10,634 nt of DNA from Clostridiales bacterium (GTDB taxonomy: Bacteria; Bacillota; Clostridia; Oscillospirales; Ruminococcaceae), in the NCBI GenBank assembly GCA_012800685.1, contig JAAZIT010000223.1:1-10634 (forward strand), in the 5' to 3' direction. Positions 1 through 7,022 of the stretch are shown in pieces (position 1 is the first letter of the stretch; the number at the start of each line of letters is the position of its first letter). The notes beneath the pieces were generated by a model that searched no databases, had not been told where the DNA came from, and worked only from the letters and a program-made list of their open reading frames with translations. A program made the position numbers and the translations under genes.

Positions 1-39
1 AGGCACTAGAACTGAAACATAAATCAAAATCTAGCACCT
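1..39 (-). terminator. Possible stem-loop after the L,D-transpeptidase gene, at the window edge
   Basis: Bases 1-10 and 30-39 can pair on the minus-strand transcript as a 10-bp stem with two adjacent G-U wobbles, around a loop of about 19 bases. It starts 12 bases past the L,D-transpeptidase stop codon. Any U-tract would lie before base 1, outside the window, so a terminator role is only inferred from the position. On the plus strand the same stem has two mismatches, which favours function on the minus transcript. Confidence 0.35.
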
Positions 40-51
40 ATTAGTTTTTAA

Positions 52-2010
52 TTAGTAGTACATAACCACTGGAGTATTAAGTGGAACACTTTCATGAATA
101 AACTTAACATCATTATATCTCATATTAATACAACCCTGTGAGCCGTTTTGTTTATAAATATTTCCACCAAAAGCAGGTCTCTTAGAGTCATGAAGTCCTA
201 TACCTACAAGTGCTACCCTGTTCCAATAGGTACACTTAACGGTCCATGAACCAGCCTCGGAATTTGTACCCTTCATAGTGTAATTCATTTCTCTATACCA
301 AAGCTTGTATATACCTGGATTAGTCTTTTGCCCTGCTGTCATCGTACCAGAAACAATAGTGCATTCGTATTTCTTTTCGCCCTTTTCGTAGTACCAAAGT
401 GTTTGAGCAGTAAGGTCAATCTCAATATAAGTATCACCTATATCGTCGTTTTCCGTCCTAACTTCTTCATTACCAACGAATGTATAGCCCTTAGAACCAT
501 CAGCATTAAGCTGGTAGTAATAAATAGGATCTGTTGTAACTGATTTTCCTTCAATGATAAGCTCTTTTAAAAGCTCAACAGTTTTTTCTTTATAAATCTC
601 CCAACCATATATTGCATCTTTACCATGAGGAACAGTAATGTCACCCTGTAAAGTCGCATGGAATTTTCTCGCTTTCCCAAATGTATCATATTTATCTGCA
701 AGCTGTGAAACATATCCACCTAGCTTTTCATCGTCAACAGTATATGTTCCATCATCATTAAATATTATCCAGTTAATAAAATCTTGTCCTCTTAAGACTT
801 CAGTTGTATAGTCAAAGTCAATAGTAATTTCAATATTACCAATCGCCTCATACTTTCCAATCTGACTTTCCAAATCCTTAGCTGTTACAGCTGGTTGGAT
901 ATATGCACCTGAATCAATAATATCTATTTCTATATTACCCTTGTTAAGCTCTTTTACTAAATATGTAGCAAGCTTTTCGGTGTCTAGTAAATCTCCCAAT
1001 TTTTCAGGTTCAATTACAAATCCACTATCCGAAGCAGAAATATATGCATCAATTGGTTTTGTATCTCCCCATTCAATTTCTTTTACAAGCTCTTTAAACT
1101 TAGTCTCATCATATTGAACCTTTGATGTATCAATCTTTAGGATCTGATGACTAAACAAAGATTTAAACCAAGCTCCTTTTTTCTGATTTTCATACAATTC
1201 CTCAACCTTATCATCAATTTTAAAATTGTAATCAAAGTCTTCAAATTTAATTCTTTCAGTACTTCCATTATTTTTAACAATTAGCAAATAATCATTAAGT
1301 CCAGTTTTTTGAAGTGATTCTGTCGCCTGTGCCACAGTCATCATTCCAACATCGTTCCCATTAATCTTTGTGTTTGGTAAAAACTTGTCGCTAACAACAA
1401 ATCTTCCACCCACATAAAATGCAATAAAAGCAACAACAATAAATCCGCCTATAATAGCAAGAGTTGTTTTTGCAGATGCTGGCTTCTTTGATTTGGACTT
1501 CCTAGACTTGTATTTATTATTTCTAGGATTATTTGGGGGTTTTCTCATATCATCATCTCTAGCATTAGGCCTAGGTCTAACGCTCTTGCTTTCATTTCTA
1601 CGAGGGTCTTGATTATCCTCATATTCATTATTTTGTTGTGTAACATTTTTAGTTACTGCACCTCTATTAGGTCTTTTTCCTGTGCTTGTTCTAGAATTTA
1701 CAGCCACACTATTTCTTCTCGGTTCTGAATTTTCGACATAAGTCATACTGTCATCATAAGAACCGTCATCATAAGATCGATTTTTTCTAACTGGAATTGA
1801 AGTAGTCTCTTCGTCATCATCGTAGTTAGAAAGATTTTGTGCTATCAAACTAGCCATATCCTGTTTAGACATTTTACTAACATTAGATTTGTTTGTTGCA
1901 GTTATGATATCCTCAACATCAATTTTATTTGTTTTCGTTTTGTCATCGTTACCAGTAGGAAGATTATTCTTTTTCTTTTTAAAATCTTCTAGGTCATAGT
2001 AATTTGCCAT
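52..2010 (-). CDS. Membrane-anchored L,D-transpeptidase (YkuD domain) with putative peptidoglycan-binding repeats
   Basis: This 652-aa protein should form 3-3 cross-links in peptidoglycan, or attach partners to it, at the outer face of the membrane. Residues 1-178 are a hydrophilic, low-complexity cytoplasmic tail rich in Asp, Asn, Lys and Arg, with a repeated SYDDG/SYDDS element near residue 79. A membrane span follows at about 182-203. Residues from about 212 to 500 resemble the PG_binding_4/YoaR-type repeats seen in clostridial transpeptidases. The C-terminal YkuD domain (about 525-652) has the catalytic signature: His607 in GLHDS and Cys627 in GSQGCINM. The start is supported by GAAAGGA eight bases upstream of the ATG and a promoter at 2086-2114. 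Family assignment is secure from the catalytic motif; the exact acceptor substrate is not known. The gene appears monocistronic. Confidence 0.93.
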   Translation of the reverse strand: MANYYDLEDFKKKKNNLPTGNDDKTKTNKIDVEDIITATNKSNVSKMSKQDMASLIAQNLSNYDDDEETTSIPVRKNRSYDDGSYDDSMTYVENSEPRRNSVAVNSRTSTGKRPNRGAVTKNVTQQNNEYEDNQDPRRNESKSVRPRPNARDDDMRKPPNNPRNNKYKSRKSKSKKPASAKTTLAIIGGFIVVAFIAFYVGGRFVVSDKFLPNTKINGNDVGMMTVAQATESLQKTGLNDYLLIVKNNGSTERIKFEDFDYNFKIDDKVEELYENQKKGAWFKSLFSHQILKIDTSKVQYDETKFKELVKEIEWGDTKPIDAYISASDSGFVIEPEKLGDLLDTEKLATYLVKELNKGNIEIDIIDSGAYIQPAVTAKDLESQIGKYEAIGNIEITIDFDYTTEVLRGQDFINWIIFNDDGTYTVDDEKLGGYVSQLADKYDTFGKARKFHATLQGDITVPHGKDAIYGWEIYKEKTVELLKELIIEGKSVTTDPIYYYQLNADGSKGYTFVGNEEVRTENDDIGDTYIEIDLTAQTLWYYEKGEKKYECTIVSGTMTAGQKTNPGIYKLWYREMNYTMKGTNSEAGSWTVKCTYWNRVALVGIGLHDSKRPAFGGNIYKQNGSQGCINMRYNDVKFIHESVPLNTPVVMYY

Positions 2011-2085
2011 AATTTTAGTCCTTTCTTCAAAAATTTCAGCTATCTTTCAAGCTAATAAAAACTACACATTGTTCTAAACACATAT

Positions 2086-2114
2086 ATTATACCGTATTTC
2101 AACATATTTTGCAA
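2086..2114 (-). promoter_or_regulatory. Sigma-A promoter of the L,D-transpeptidase gene
   Basis: Read on the minus strand, TTGCAA (2109-2114) and a perfect TATAAT (2086-2091) are separated by 17 bases. The -10 ends 75 bases upstream of the ATG, leaving a leader of roughly 70 bases. Confidence 0.7.
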
Positions 2115-2293
2115 TACATTTAAATAAAATATATTGCACAAATCAAGAATAATTTCTTGTATTTTTCGCTGATAAAAGAAAAAACTAAAAAACACGACTT
2201 AATTATTTGTTATTAAATAATTCTTGGTTAATTTATAGATAAAAAAACAAAATTAGCCATTAAAAACATTCTACTATAACAACGGATTTGATA

Positions 2294-2797
2294 TTACTTT
2301 GAAAAAGCCTTAACAATTTCGCCAACATATACTGTATGATAATCATTCGACGGATAATTCGCATTAGCAAGGTCTTTTTCTATAAAGCTATCCACGTTCA
2401 TTTCCTGGTTGTAAAGCTTTTTGCAGACTAAAATAAGCTCCGCTTCTAAAAATCCCACAGAATTTTTTAAATCAATTGGATTAAGACCAGTCTCTTTCAT
2501 TTTGTCTACATCACGTCCACTGTGTGAGCCACAAAACTTAAGTGAGTCCTTATGCGTTTCATCAAAAAAGCTAATTGTAAAATACTCGTTAGAATCAACG
2601 AATTCCTTAGTGTATCTTTGTGGTCTAATAGCTGTTATCACACAGTTTTTATTCCACATTACTCCCATAAAGCCCCAGCTTGCAGTCATTGTATTAAATG
2701 ACTCTTTATTTCCAGCTGACACCAAAAACCATTCTTTTCCGATTTTGTTAAACGGATTTAGACTAAGCCCTGTTACATCGATTTCTTTAAATTTCAT
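2294..2797 (-). CDS. Flavin-reductase-like FMN-binding split-barrel protein
   Basis: This 167-aa cytoplasmic protein resembles small clostridial members of the flavin reductase-like family, which bind FMN in a split beta-barrel and reduce flavin or pass electrons to a partner. Visible family-like stretches are NTMTASWG (35-42), the IRPQRYT segment (57-63) that usually contacts the flavin phosphate, a strand ending EYFTISFF (71-78), and SHSGRDVDK (91-99). The length is normal for this single-domain group. The start is set by a perfect AGGAGG seven bases before the ATG and by a good promoter upstream. It is not obviously in an operon: the next gene on this strand has its own promoter, and dpaA diverges from it. 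The electron donor and physiological substrate cannot be read from the sequence. Confidence 0.85.
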   Translation of the reverse strand: MKFKEIDVTGLSLNPFNKIGKEWFLVSAGNKESFNTMTASWGFMGVMWNKNCVITAIRPQRYTKEFVDSNEYFTISFFDETHKDSLKFCGSHSGRDVDKMKETGLNPIDLKNSVGFLEAELILVCKKLYNQEMNVDSFIEKDLANANYPSNDYHTVYVGEIVKAFSK

Positions 2798-2804
2798 TAA
2801 AAAG

Positions 2805-2810
2805 CCTCCT
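2805..2810 (-). promoter_or_regulatory. Perfect ribosome binding site of the flavin-reductase-like gene
   Basis: AGGAGG on the minus strand lies seven bases from the ATG at 2797. It fixes that start. Confidence 0.85.
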
Positions 2811-2826
2811 TATATTTGTTATTTTA

Positions 2827-2855
2827 ATTATACTAGAACTTCCCTTATATTTCAA
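2827..2855 (-). promoter_or_regulatory. Sigma-A promoter of the flavin-reductase-like gene
   Basis: On the minus strand, TTGAAA (2850-2855) and TATAAT (2827-2832) are exactly 17 bases apart. The -10 sits about 30 bases upstream of the ATG, giving a short leader that carries the AGGAGG site. Confidence 0.75.
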
Positions 2856-2897
2856 GAACTAAATTGTCGAATGATAAAAGAATTAATTTCTAATCAT

Positions 2898-2926
2898 CAC
2901 CCAATTGGCACTCACTTCATATAATG
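2898..2926 (+). promoter_or_regulatory. Candidate mother-cell (sigma-K-like) promoter for dpaA
   Basis: CACC at 2898-2901 and CATATAATG at 2918-2926 are separated by 16 bases. This matches the Bacillus sigma-K pattern (AC-containing -35, about 16 bases, CATA-N3-TA) with one mismatch, G for the final A. B. subtilis spoVFA is a sigma-K gene, so the match fits the downstream gene. The same bases contain TATAAT (2920-2925), but no TTGACA-like box lies 17 bases upstream. The call is inference from a short motif. Confidence 0.35.
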
Positions 2927-2958
2927 TGATATATTCAAATAACGGAGGTTATGCCTTT

Positions 2959-3777
2959 ATGGATGAAAATACAAAATTTCTTGTTGCAGGTGGGGATTTA
3001 AGGCAAATCTATCTAGCAAAAAAGCTAGCACAAAGCTTTAAAGTTTACACTTGTGGACTGGGTGATACAGACACTGATATATCAAAACTTAAGGGTATTG
3101 ATGTGTTGGTTTTGCCAATTATTATCTCAAACAACGAAACCCATTTAAACGCACCATTTTCTAATGAACAAATCACACTAGAAAGCTTAATTCCTTGTTT
3201 AAAAGAGGATTCAATTGTAACTGGTGGAAGATTTACCGATGAAGTTTCTAAGATTTTTACTTCATGTGGATTTGAAATAGTTGATTATTTTAAGCGAGAA
3301 GAACTAATAATAAAAAACTGTATTCCTACAGCCGAGGGAACCCTTCAAATTGCTATGGAGGAACTTCCGGTAACCATCTATGGCTCCAAAGTACTTATTT
3401 TAGGCTATGGAAGAGTTGGTAAAGCGACAGCTAAACTCTTTTCCTCTGTGGGTGCTAAAGTTGCTGTAGCAGTTAGAAAATATTCTGACGGAGCATGGTG
3501 TCAGCTTAACGGATTTAAGTCTTTGCAATTTAAAGACCTAGAAAATTATTTAGACGGCTTTGATTTAATAATTAACACCGTACCAGCAAAGCTTTTAAAC
3601 GCAAATAAACTTAGCCTAATTCCTAAAAACAGCCTAATTATTGACTTAGCATCAAAACCAGGTGGTGTCGATTTTGAAGTAGCGAGAGAAATAGGCGTAA
3701 AAGTTATTTGGGCATTGTCTATTCCGTTGGACGTAACAGCTACGAAACAAAAAAGACAGGGAAATTCCCTGTCTTAA
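2959..3777 (+). CDS. dpaA: Dipicolinate synthase subunit A homologue, C-terminus shortened and diverged
   Basis: The protein (272 aa from this start) aligns by eye with SpoVFA/DpaA, which with subunit B makes dipicolinic acid in the mother cell for loading into the spore. Family stretches seen are GGDLRQ (11-16), IPTAEGTLQIA (122-132), the Rossmann GYGRVG motif (149-154), INTVPA (205-210) and DLASKPGGVDF (229-239). The start at 2959 has GGAGG ten bases upstream; an earlier in-frame ATG at 2905 lacks a good site and lies inside the probable promoter. B. subtilis SpoVFA is about 297 aa. Here the conserved end (LPG.VAP.TAG and the last helix) is replaced by PLDVTATK and a short tail encoded by the hairpin of the opposing gene's terminator. 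No subunit B gene follows. The body looks intact, so it may be functional or an early pseudogene. Confidence 0.85.
   Translation: MDENTKFLVAGGDLRQIYLAKKLAQSFKVYTCGLGDTDTDISKLKGIDVLVLPIIISNNETHLNAPFSNEQITLESLIPCLKEDSIVTGGRFTDEVSKIFTSCGFEIVDYFKREELIIKNCIPTAEGTLQIAMEELPVTIYGSKVLILGYGRVGKATAKLFSSVGAKVAVAVRKYSDGAWCQLNGFKSLQFKDLENYLDGFDLIINTVPAKLLNANKLSLIPKNSLIIDLASKPGGVDFEVAREIGVKVIWALSIPLDVTATKQKRQGNSLS
3742..3775 (-). terminator. Rho-independent terminator of the LCP gene
   Basis: Arms 3753-3761 and 3767-3775 form a 9-bp stem (core GACAGGG/CCCTGTC) with a 5-base AT loop that can close further. On the minus strand the stem is followed by TTTTTTGTTT, a strong U-tract, six bases past the LCP stop codon. 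On the plus strand only a weak T-run follows. The hairpin lies inside the last codons of the convergent dpaA gene. Confidence 0.88.
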
Positions 3778-3780
3778 AAT

Positions 3781-5397
3781 TTATTTACCGTAAATAGTAT
3801 CCATTAAAAGCTTTTTGTTTAGTTCAAAGTCTGGCATAATTATCGAACCATCACTTGTAGAGGTTGAGAATTTCCAACTCTCACCATTATCGCCATAAGG
3901 TACTCTTTGACTAATTTGCTCATATCCAAGAAGAATTGGTGCTTTTGTCATAAGACTCTTAAGCTTTGACTTTTCCATATTTGTTGTTATAAGCGGTAAA
4001 ACTTCTTCTGCTAGCTTATTAAGTTTTGTAATCTCCATAGATTTAGCTTTGCTAATTAAAAGTCCGATAACTTCTCTTTGACGTCCAGTTCTTGCAAAAT
4101 CGTCTCCTGCATTTTTTCGTATACGAGTATATGCCAACGCCTGATTACCATTCATATGATAAGAGCCAGCCGCATATATATAGTCAGTACCATCAGGATT
4201 TCCAAACAGTTTATTTTGCATAGGCATTGAAATATTCATAGCACTTGCTTCAGCATCAGTTACAGTCAACTGAACACCACCAAAGGCATCAACAATTTTA
4301 ACAAATCTTTCAAAGTCAACTGAAATATAATTGTCAATTTCAATCCCAAAATTAAACTCAATGGTATCCATTAAAAGCTCTGGTCCGCCCTTTGAATGTG
4401 CCCAGTTAATTTTGTGCCACGTTTCACTATCCTGTCCTGGAATTTGTACATACATATCACGCATAAATGACGACATTACTATCTGTTTAGTGTCATTTCT
4501 AATAGAGATAAGCATTATTGAATCTGATCTGCCGAGACTTCCATCCGTTCGAGTATCAGAACCTATAAGTAAAATATTTGTTACTTTCTCATCACTAACA
4601 ACATTCTGAATATCTAATCTATCCCCTGTTGGAACATAATTAAATAAATTTGAAAGTTTATCAATATATAAGTATGCAATTCCAGCTAATATAGCCAGTA
4701 TAATAAATAACACTAAAAGTAATCGTGGAAGTATCCGTTTTTTCTTTTTAGGGACTTCTTCATAATTCATATGTTTTGTATTCCTTTTGTTTCCTTTGTT
4801 GTCTTTATATCTGTTATTATCACTTGGTTGGTTTCCGCTTGAACTATTTTTCTTTGGTTGACTTTTTGAAACTCTTTTAACTGGAGCTTTTACCGCTCTA
4901 TGTTTTTCTTCATAATTATTACGTCTATTTTTTCTTTTATCATAATAATCATTTTGTTGGTAGTCATCATAATCGTCATATTCATTATAGTCATCGTACC
5001 CATCATAGTCGTCATACTCATCAGGAACTTGTATTTTGTACTCAGTCTTATATGGAACCTCTCTGGATACCATTCTACCTCTTTGGTCTGTTTTGGTATT
5101 TCCGAAATTTCGTTGTAAACTGCGTAGAAAATCAGGGTCGATTCCTTCAGAGTCATTATCTGCACTGTTATTAGAAGTATAACCTCTCGAATTTCTAAAT
5201 TGGCTTTTGTCAATAAATTCATCGCCAATTTCTTTCCTATAACTGTTTCCTTGATTTTTGGAATAATCAATATTAACCCTAAAGCTTCGAGTGTTTTCTT
5301 TCACCTTAGCTTTAATCACATTTTTTTTAACAGATTTCTTTTTATTTATCGAACCTGTTATCAGTTCTTCAAGAGACGGCTCATTTCTATATGCCAT
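3781..5397 (-). CDS. LytR-CpsA-Psr (LCP) family wall-polymer ligase
   Basis: LCP proteins transfer lipid-linked glycopolymers (teichoic acid, capsule or similar) onto peptidoglycan outside the membrane. With the chosen start (538 aa), residues 1-220 are a charged cytoplasmic tail with an Asp/Tyr tract at 126-153. A membrane span follows at about 222-245, then the LCP domain at about 272-455. Visible LCP motifs are LLIGSDTR (276-283) with RSD at 290-292, FMRDMYVQIPG (311-321), HKINWAH (328-334), DAFGGVQLTV (370-379), and ALAYTRIRK followed by DDFARTGRQREV (420-443). These contain the conserved Asp and Arg residues that bind the pyrophosphate and metal. The start MAYRNEP at 5397 is preferred because AGAAAGGA precedes it at good spacing; an in-frame ATG at 5439 would add 14 residues but has no site and falls in a leader hairpin. 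The polymer attached is unknown. Confidence 0.92.
   Translation of the reverse strand: MAYRNEPSLEELITGSINKKKSVKKNVIKAKVKENTRSFRVNIDYSKNQGNSYRKEIGDEFIDKSQFRNSRGYTSNNSADNDSEGIDPDFLRSLQRNFGNTKTDQRGRMVSREVPYKTEYKIQVPDEYDDYDGYDDYNEYDDYDDYQQNDYYDKRKNRRNNYEEKHRAVKAPVKRVSKSQPKKNSSSGNQPSDNNRYKDNKGNKRNTKHMNYEEVPKKKKRILPRLLLVLFIILAILAGIAYLYIDKLSNLFNYVPTGDRLDIQNVVSDEKVTNILLIGSDTRTDGSLGRSDSIMLISIRNDTKQIVMSSFMRDMYVQIPGQDSETWHKINWAHSKGGPELLMDTIEFNFGIEIDNYISVDFERFVKIVDAFGGVQLTVTDAEASAMNISMPMQNKLFGNPDGTDYIYAAGSYHMNGNQALAYTRIRKNAGDDFARTGRQREVIGLLISKAKSMEITKLNKLAEEVLPLITTNMEKSKLKSLMTKAPILLGYEQISQRVPYGDNGESWKFSTSTSDGSIIMPDFELNKKLLMDTIYGK
4939..5022 (-). repeat. Asp/Tyr-codon tract in the LCP gene
   Basis: This stretch encodes about 28 residues made almost wholly of Asp, Tyr, Glu, Asn and Gln, in units of the type YDDYDGYDDYNEYDDYDDY. 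In DNA it is an imperfect GAT/GAC-TAT/TAC codon repeat, and it could vary in length by slippage. It lies in the cytoplasmic tail. Confidence 0.8.
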
Positions 5398-5414
5398 AAA
5401 GTAAATTTCCTTTC

Positions 5415-5438
5415 TGATAGCTTTAAATTTAGCTATCA
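5415..5438 (-). promoter_or_regulatory. 8-bp hairpin in the LCP mRNA leader, next to the ribosome binding site
   Basis: TGATAGCT (5415-5422) and AGCTATCA (5431-5438) are perfect inverted copies around an 8-base AT loop. On the minus-strand transcript the stem ends directly before the AGAAAGGA site. It has no U-tract, so it is not a terminator. It might modulate translation or mRNA stability, but no ligand or partner is evident. Confidence 0.4.
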
Positions 5439-5464
5439 TTTTTGTTCTACATAATCACATTACA

Positions 5465-5493
5465 ATTATATAACTAATCAAGAAAAATGTCAA
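5465..5493 (-). promoter_or_regulatory. Perfect consensus sigma-A promoter of the LCP gene
   Basis: On the minus strand, TTGACA (5488-5493) and TATAAT (5465-5470) are separated by exactly 17 bases: a full consensus match. The -10 is about 67 bases upstream of the chosen LCP start. The -35 box lies 18 bases before the start codon of the divergent recombinase gene. Confidence 0.85.
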
Positions 5494-5511
5494 ATAAGTT
5501 GGAGGAATAAT

Positions 5512-7002
5512 ATGACAGCAATTTACGCTAGACAATCTGCTGATAGAAAAGATTCCATCAGCATTGAGACACAAATAACTAGGTGCAAGACCATGATACT
5601 TGATAATGAAAGCTATGAGGTTTTTTCTGATCGTGGATTTAGCGGGAGTAACACAAACCGTCCTGATTTTACGGCTATGCTTGAAAAGACACGTCAAGGA
5701 AAATTCTCACGTATTATTACCTATAAGCTAGATAGAATTAGCCGTTCACTTTTGGATTTTGTTATAATGCTGGAGGATTTTAAAAGCTTAGATGTTGAAT
5801 TTATATCATGTACAGAAAGCTTTTCTAGCAAAAGTGAAATGGGCGTTTTAATAATGAAGCTTTTAGTTATGTTTGCTGAAATGGAGCGTAAAAACATACG
5901 GATGAGAGTTGTTGATAACTACTATTCCCGTGGTGAAAAAGGCTTTTACTTAGGTGGATATCCACCCTTTGGATATGAAAAAATTGATAAATTTATCGAC
6001 GGCAAAAAAACTAGTGGCTATGATATACGCTTAGATGAAAGTCCTATTGTAAAAAGTATTTATAAAAAGCTTTCCAGTGGGGTTTTATCTGCAAATGGTA
6101 TTTGCAAAGAACTAAATCAAAAAGGTGTGCTTACACGAAAAAATAAAAGCTGGTCTCCAACAACAATTTTAAGACTTGTTAGAAACCCTTTTTACGTTTG
6201 TGCTGACTGGAGAATTTATGACTATCTTTTGAAAAAAGGGGCTAAAATTACTAGCAAGCCTAACTGCTTCTCAGGCACTAATGGTTGCGTCTGTTATGGA
6301 CCTAAAAGCAAAAGAACTAAGAGTAAATTTTTAGATTTTACTGGTGAAACTGTTACTCTCGGTAAACACCTAGGTATAGTATCCTCGGAACTTTGGTTAT
6401 CTGCTCAAAAAGTTATTGAGCCTCAAAAATCAGGCCATGGCTATAATACTTCTGTAAAAAGCTATCTCACTGGTATTGTGGTGTGCGGCGTTTGTAGTGG
6501 AAAGTACTCAATAACAACCTCAAAAGATATTTCATATCTCTATTGTAGAAAGAGAAAGGTTTCAGCCTGTGAAACACCCGTTAAAACAATTCGGAGTGAT
6601 TATGTTTCTCAGTTTTCTGATAATGTTATACACAATGAGCTAAAAACTTTATCTAAAGTAAAAATTACAAATAGTAAATCCTCAAGAGAAAATGAACTCC
6701 GTCTAAGAATTTCCGAAATCGACTTTAGAGTTTCTAATCTCAAGGAACAGCTTAAGAAAACTAAAGTATCTTCAATTACTTTTTTTGACACTGCTGTTTT
6801 TGAACTTGAAAAGGAAAAATTTATATTAAAGCAAAATTTAAAAAAAGAAGTTGAAGAAAGCGTAAGATTGTGCTACACTGATTTTAGTGATTTAATAGAA
6901 AATTGGGATTATATTTCAAATAAATACAAAAGGCTTGTAGCAAAAGAGCTAATTGAAAAAATTGAGGTTTCATCAAAGCTTGTTGCTATCTACATAGCTT
7001 AA
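5512..7002 (+). CDS. Large serine recombinase (resolvase/integrase family)
   Basis: This 496-aa protein should cut and rejoin DNA at paired sites through a phosphoserine link. The N-terminal catalytic domain (1-140) shows YARQS with nucleophile Ser9, IETQ (18-21), SDRGFSGSNTNRPDF (39-53) and LDRISRS (73-79) with the active-site arginines. A recombinase domain follows from GGYPPFGY (148-155) to about 310. A zinc ribbon comes next, with Cys325, Cys328, Cys345 and Cys353. A probable coiled coil spans about 393-450. The length and full domain set match large serine recombinases of Firmicutes elements, including the SpoIVCA/TnpX type. GGAGG six bases upstream supports the start. No other mobile-element genes are present. 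Its own promoter was not found. The HAD gene follows after 20 bases, probably in the same transcript. Family is certain; target sites are unknown. Confidence 0.93.
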   Translation: MTAIYARQSADRKDSISIETQITRCKTMILDNESYEVFSDRGFSGSNTNRPDFTAMLEKTRQGKFSRIITYKLDRISRSLLDFVIMLEDFKSLDVEFISCTESFSSKSEMGVLIMKLLVMFAEMERKNIRMRVVDNYYSRGEKGFYLGGYPPFGYEKIDKFIDGKKTSGYDIRLDESPIVKSIYKKLSSGVLSANGICKELNQKGVLTRKNKSWSPTTILRLVRNPFYVCADWRIYDYLLKKGAKITSKPNCFSGTNGCVCYGPKSKRTKSKFLDFTGETVTLGKHLGIVSSELWLSAQKVIEPQKSGHGYNTSVKSYLTGIVVCGVCSGKYSITTSKDISYLYCRKRKVSACETPVKTIRSDYVSQFSDNVIHNELKTLSKVKITNSKSSRENELRLRISEIDFRVSNLKEQLKKTKVSSITFFDTAVFELEKEKFILKQNLKKEVEESVRLCYTDFSDLIENWDYISNKYKRLVAKELIEKIEVSSKLVAIYIA

Positions 7003-7022
7003 AATCTAGGAGAGTTAAATAC

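Noticed and set aside
2115..2293. Terminator for the flavin-reductase-like gene in the AT-rich spacer downstream of it
   Set aside because: Only weak AT-only pairings such as CAAGAA/TTCTTG are seen, and none combines a stable stem with a U-tract on the minus strand.
2421..2924. Plus-strand frame of 167 codons opposite the flavin-reductase-like gene
   Set aside because: It is antisense to a gene with clear family motifs, promoter and ribosome binding site, and its product resembles nothing known.
2905..2958. Upstream in-frame ATG at 2905 as the dpaA start
   Set aside because: It lies inside the probable promoter and would add 18 residues absent from the family. The ATG at 2959 has GGAGG ten bases upstream and begins just before the first Rossmann-like segment.
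4890..5270. Minus-strand frame of 126 codons inside the LCP gene, rich in Met and Ile
   Set aside because: It is the alternative frame of the Asp/Tyr codon repeat (GATGAT read as ATGATG). It has no supporting ribosome binding site or family resemblance.
5398..5439. Upstream in-frame ATG at 5439 as the LCP start
   Set aside because: No ribosome binding site precedes it and it sits in the leader hairpin. The ATG at 5397 has AGAAAGGA at good spacing.
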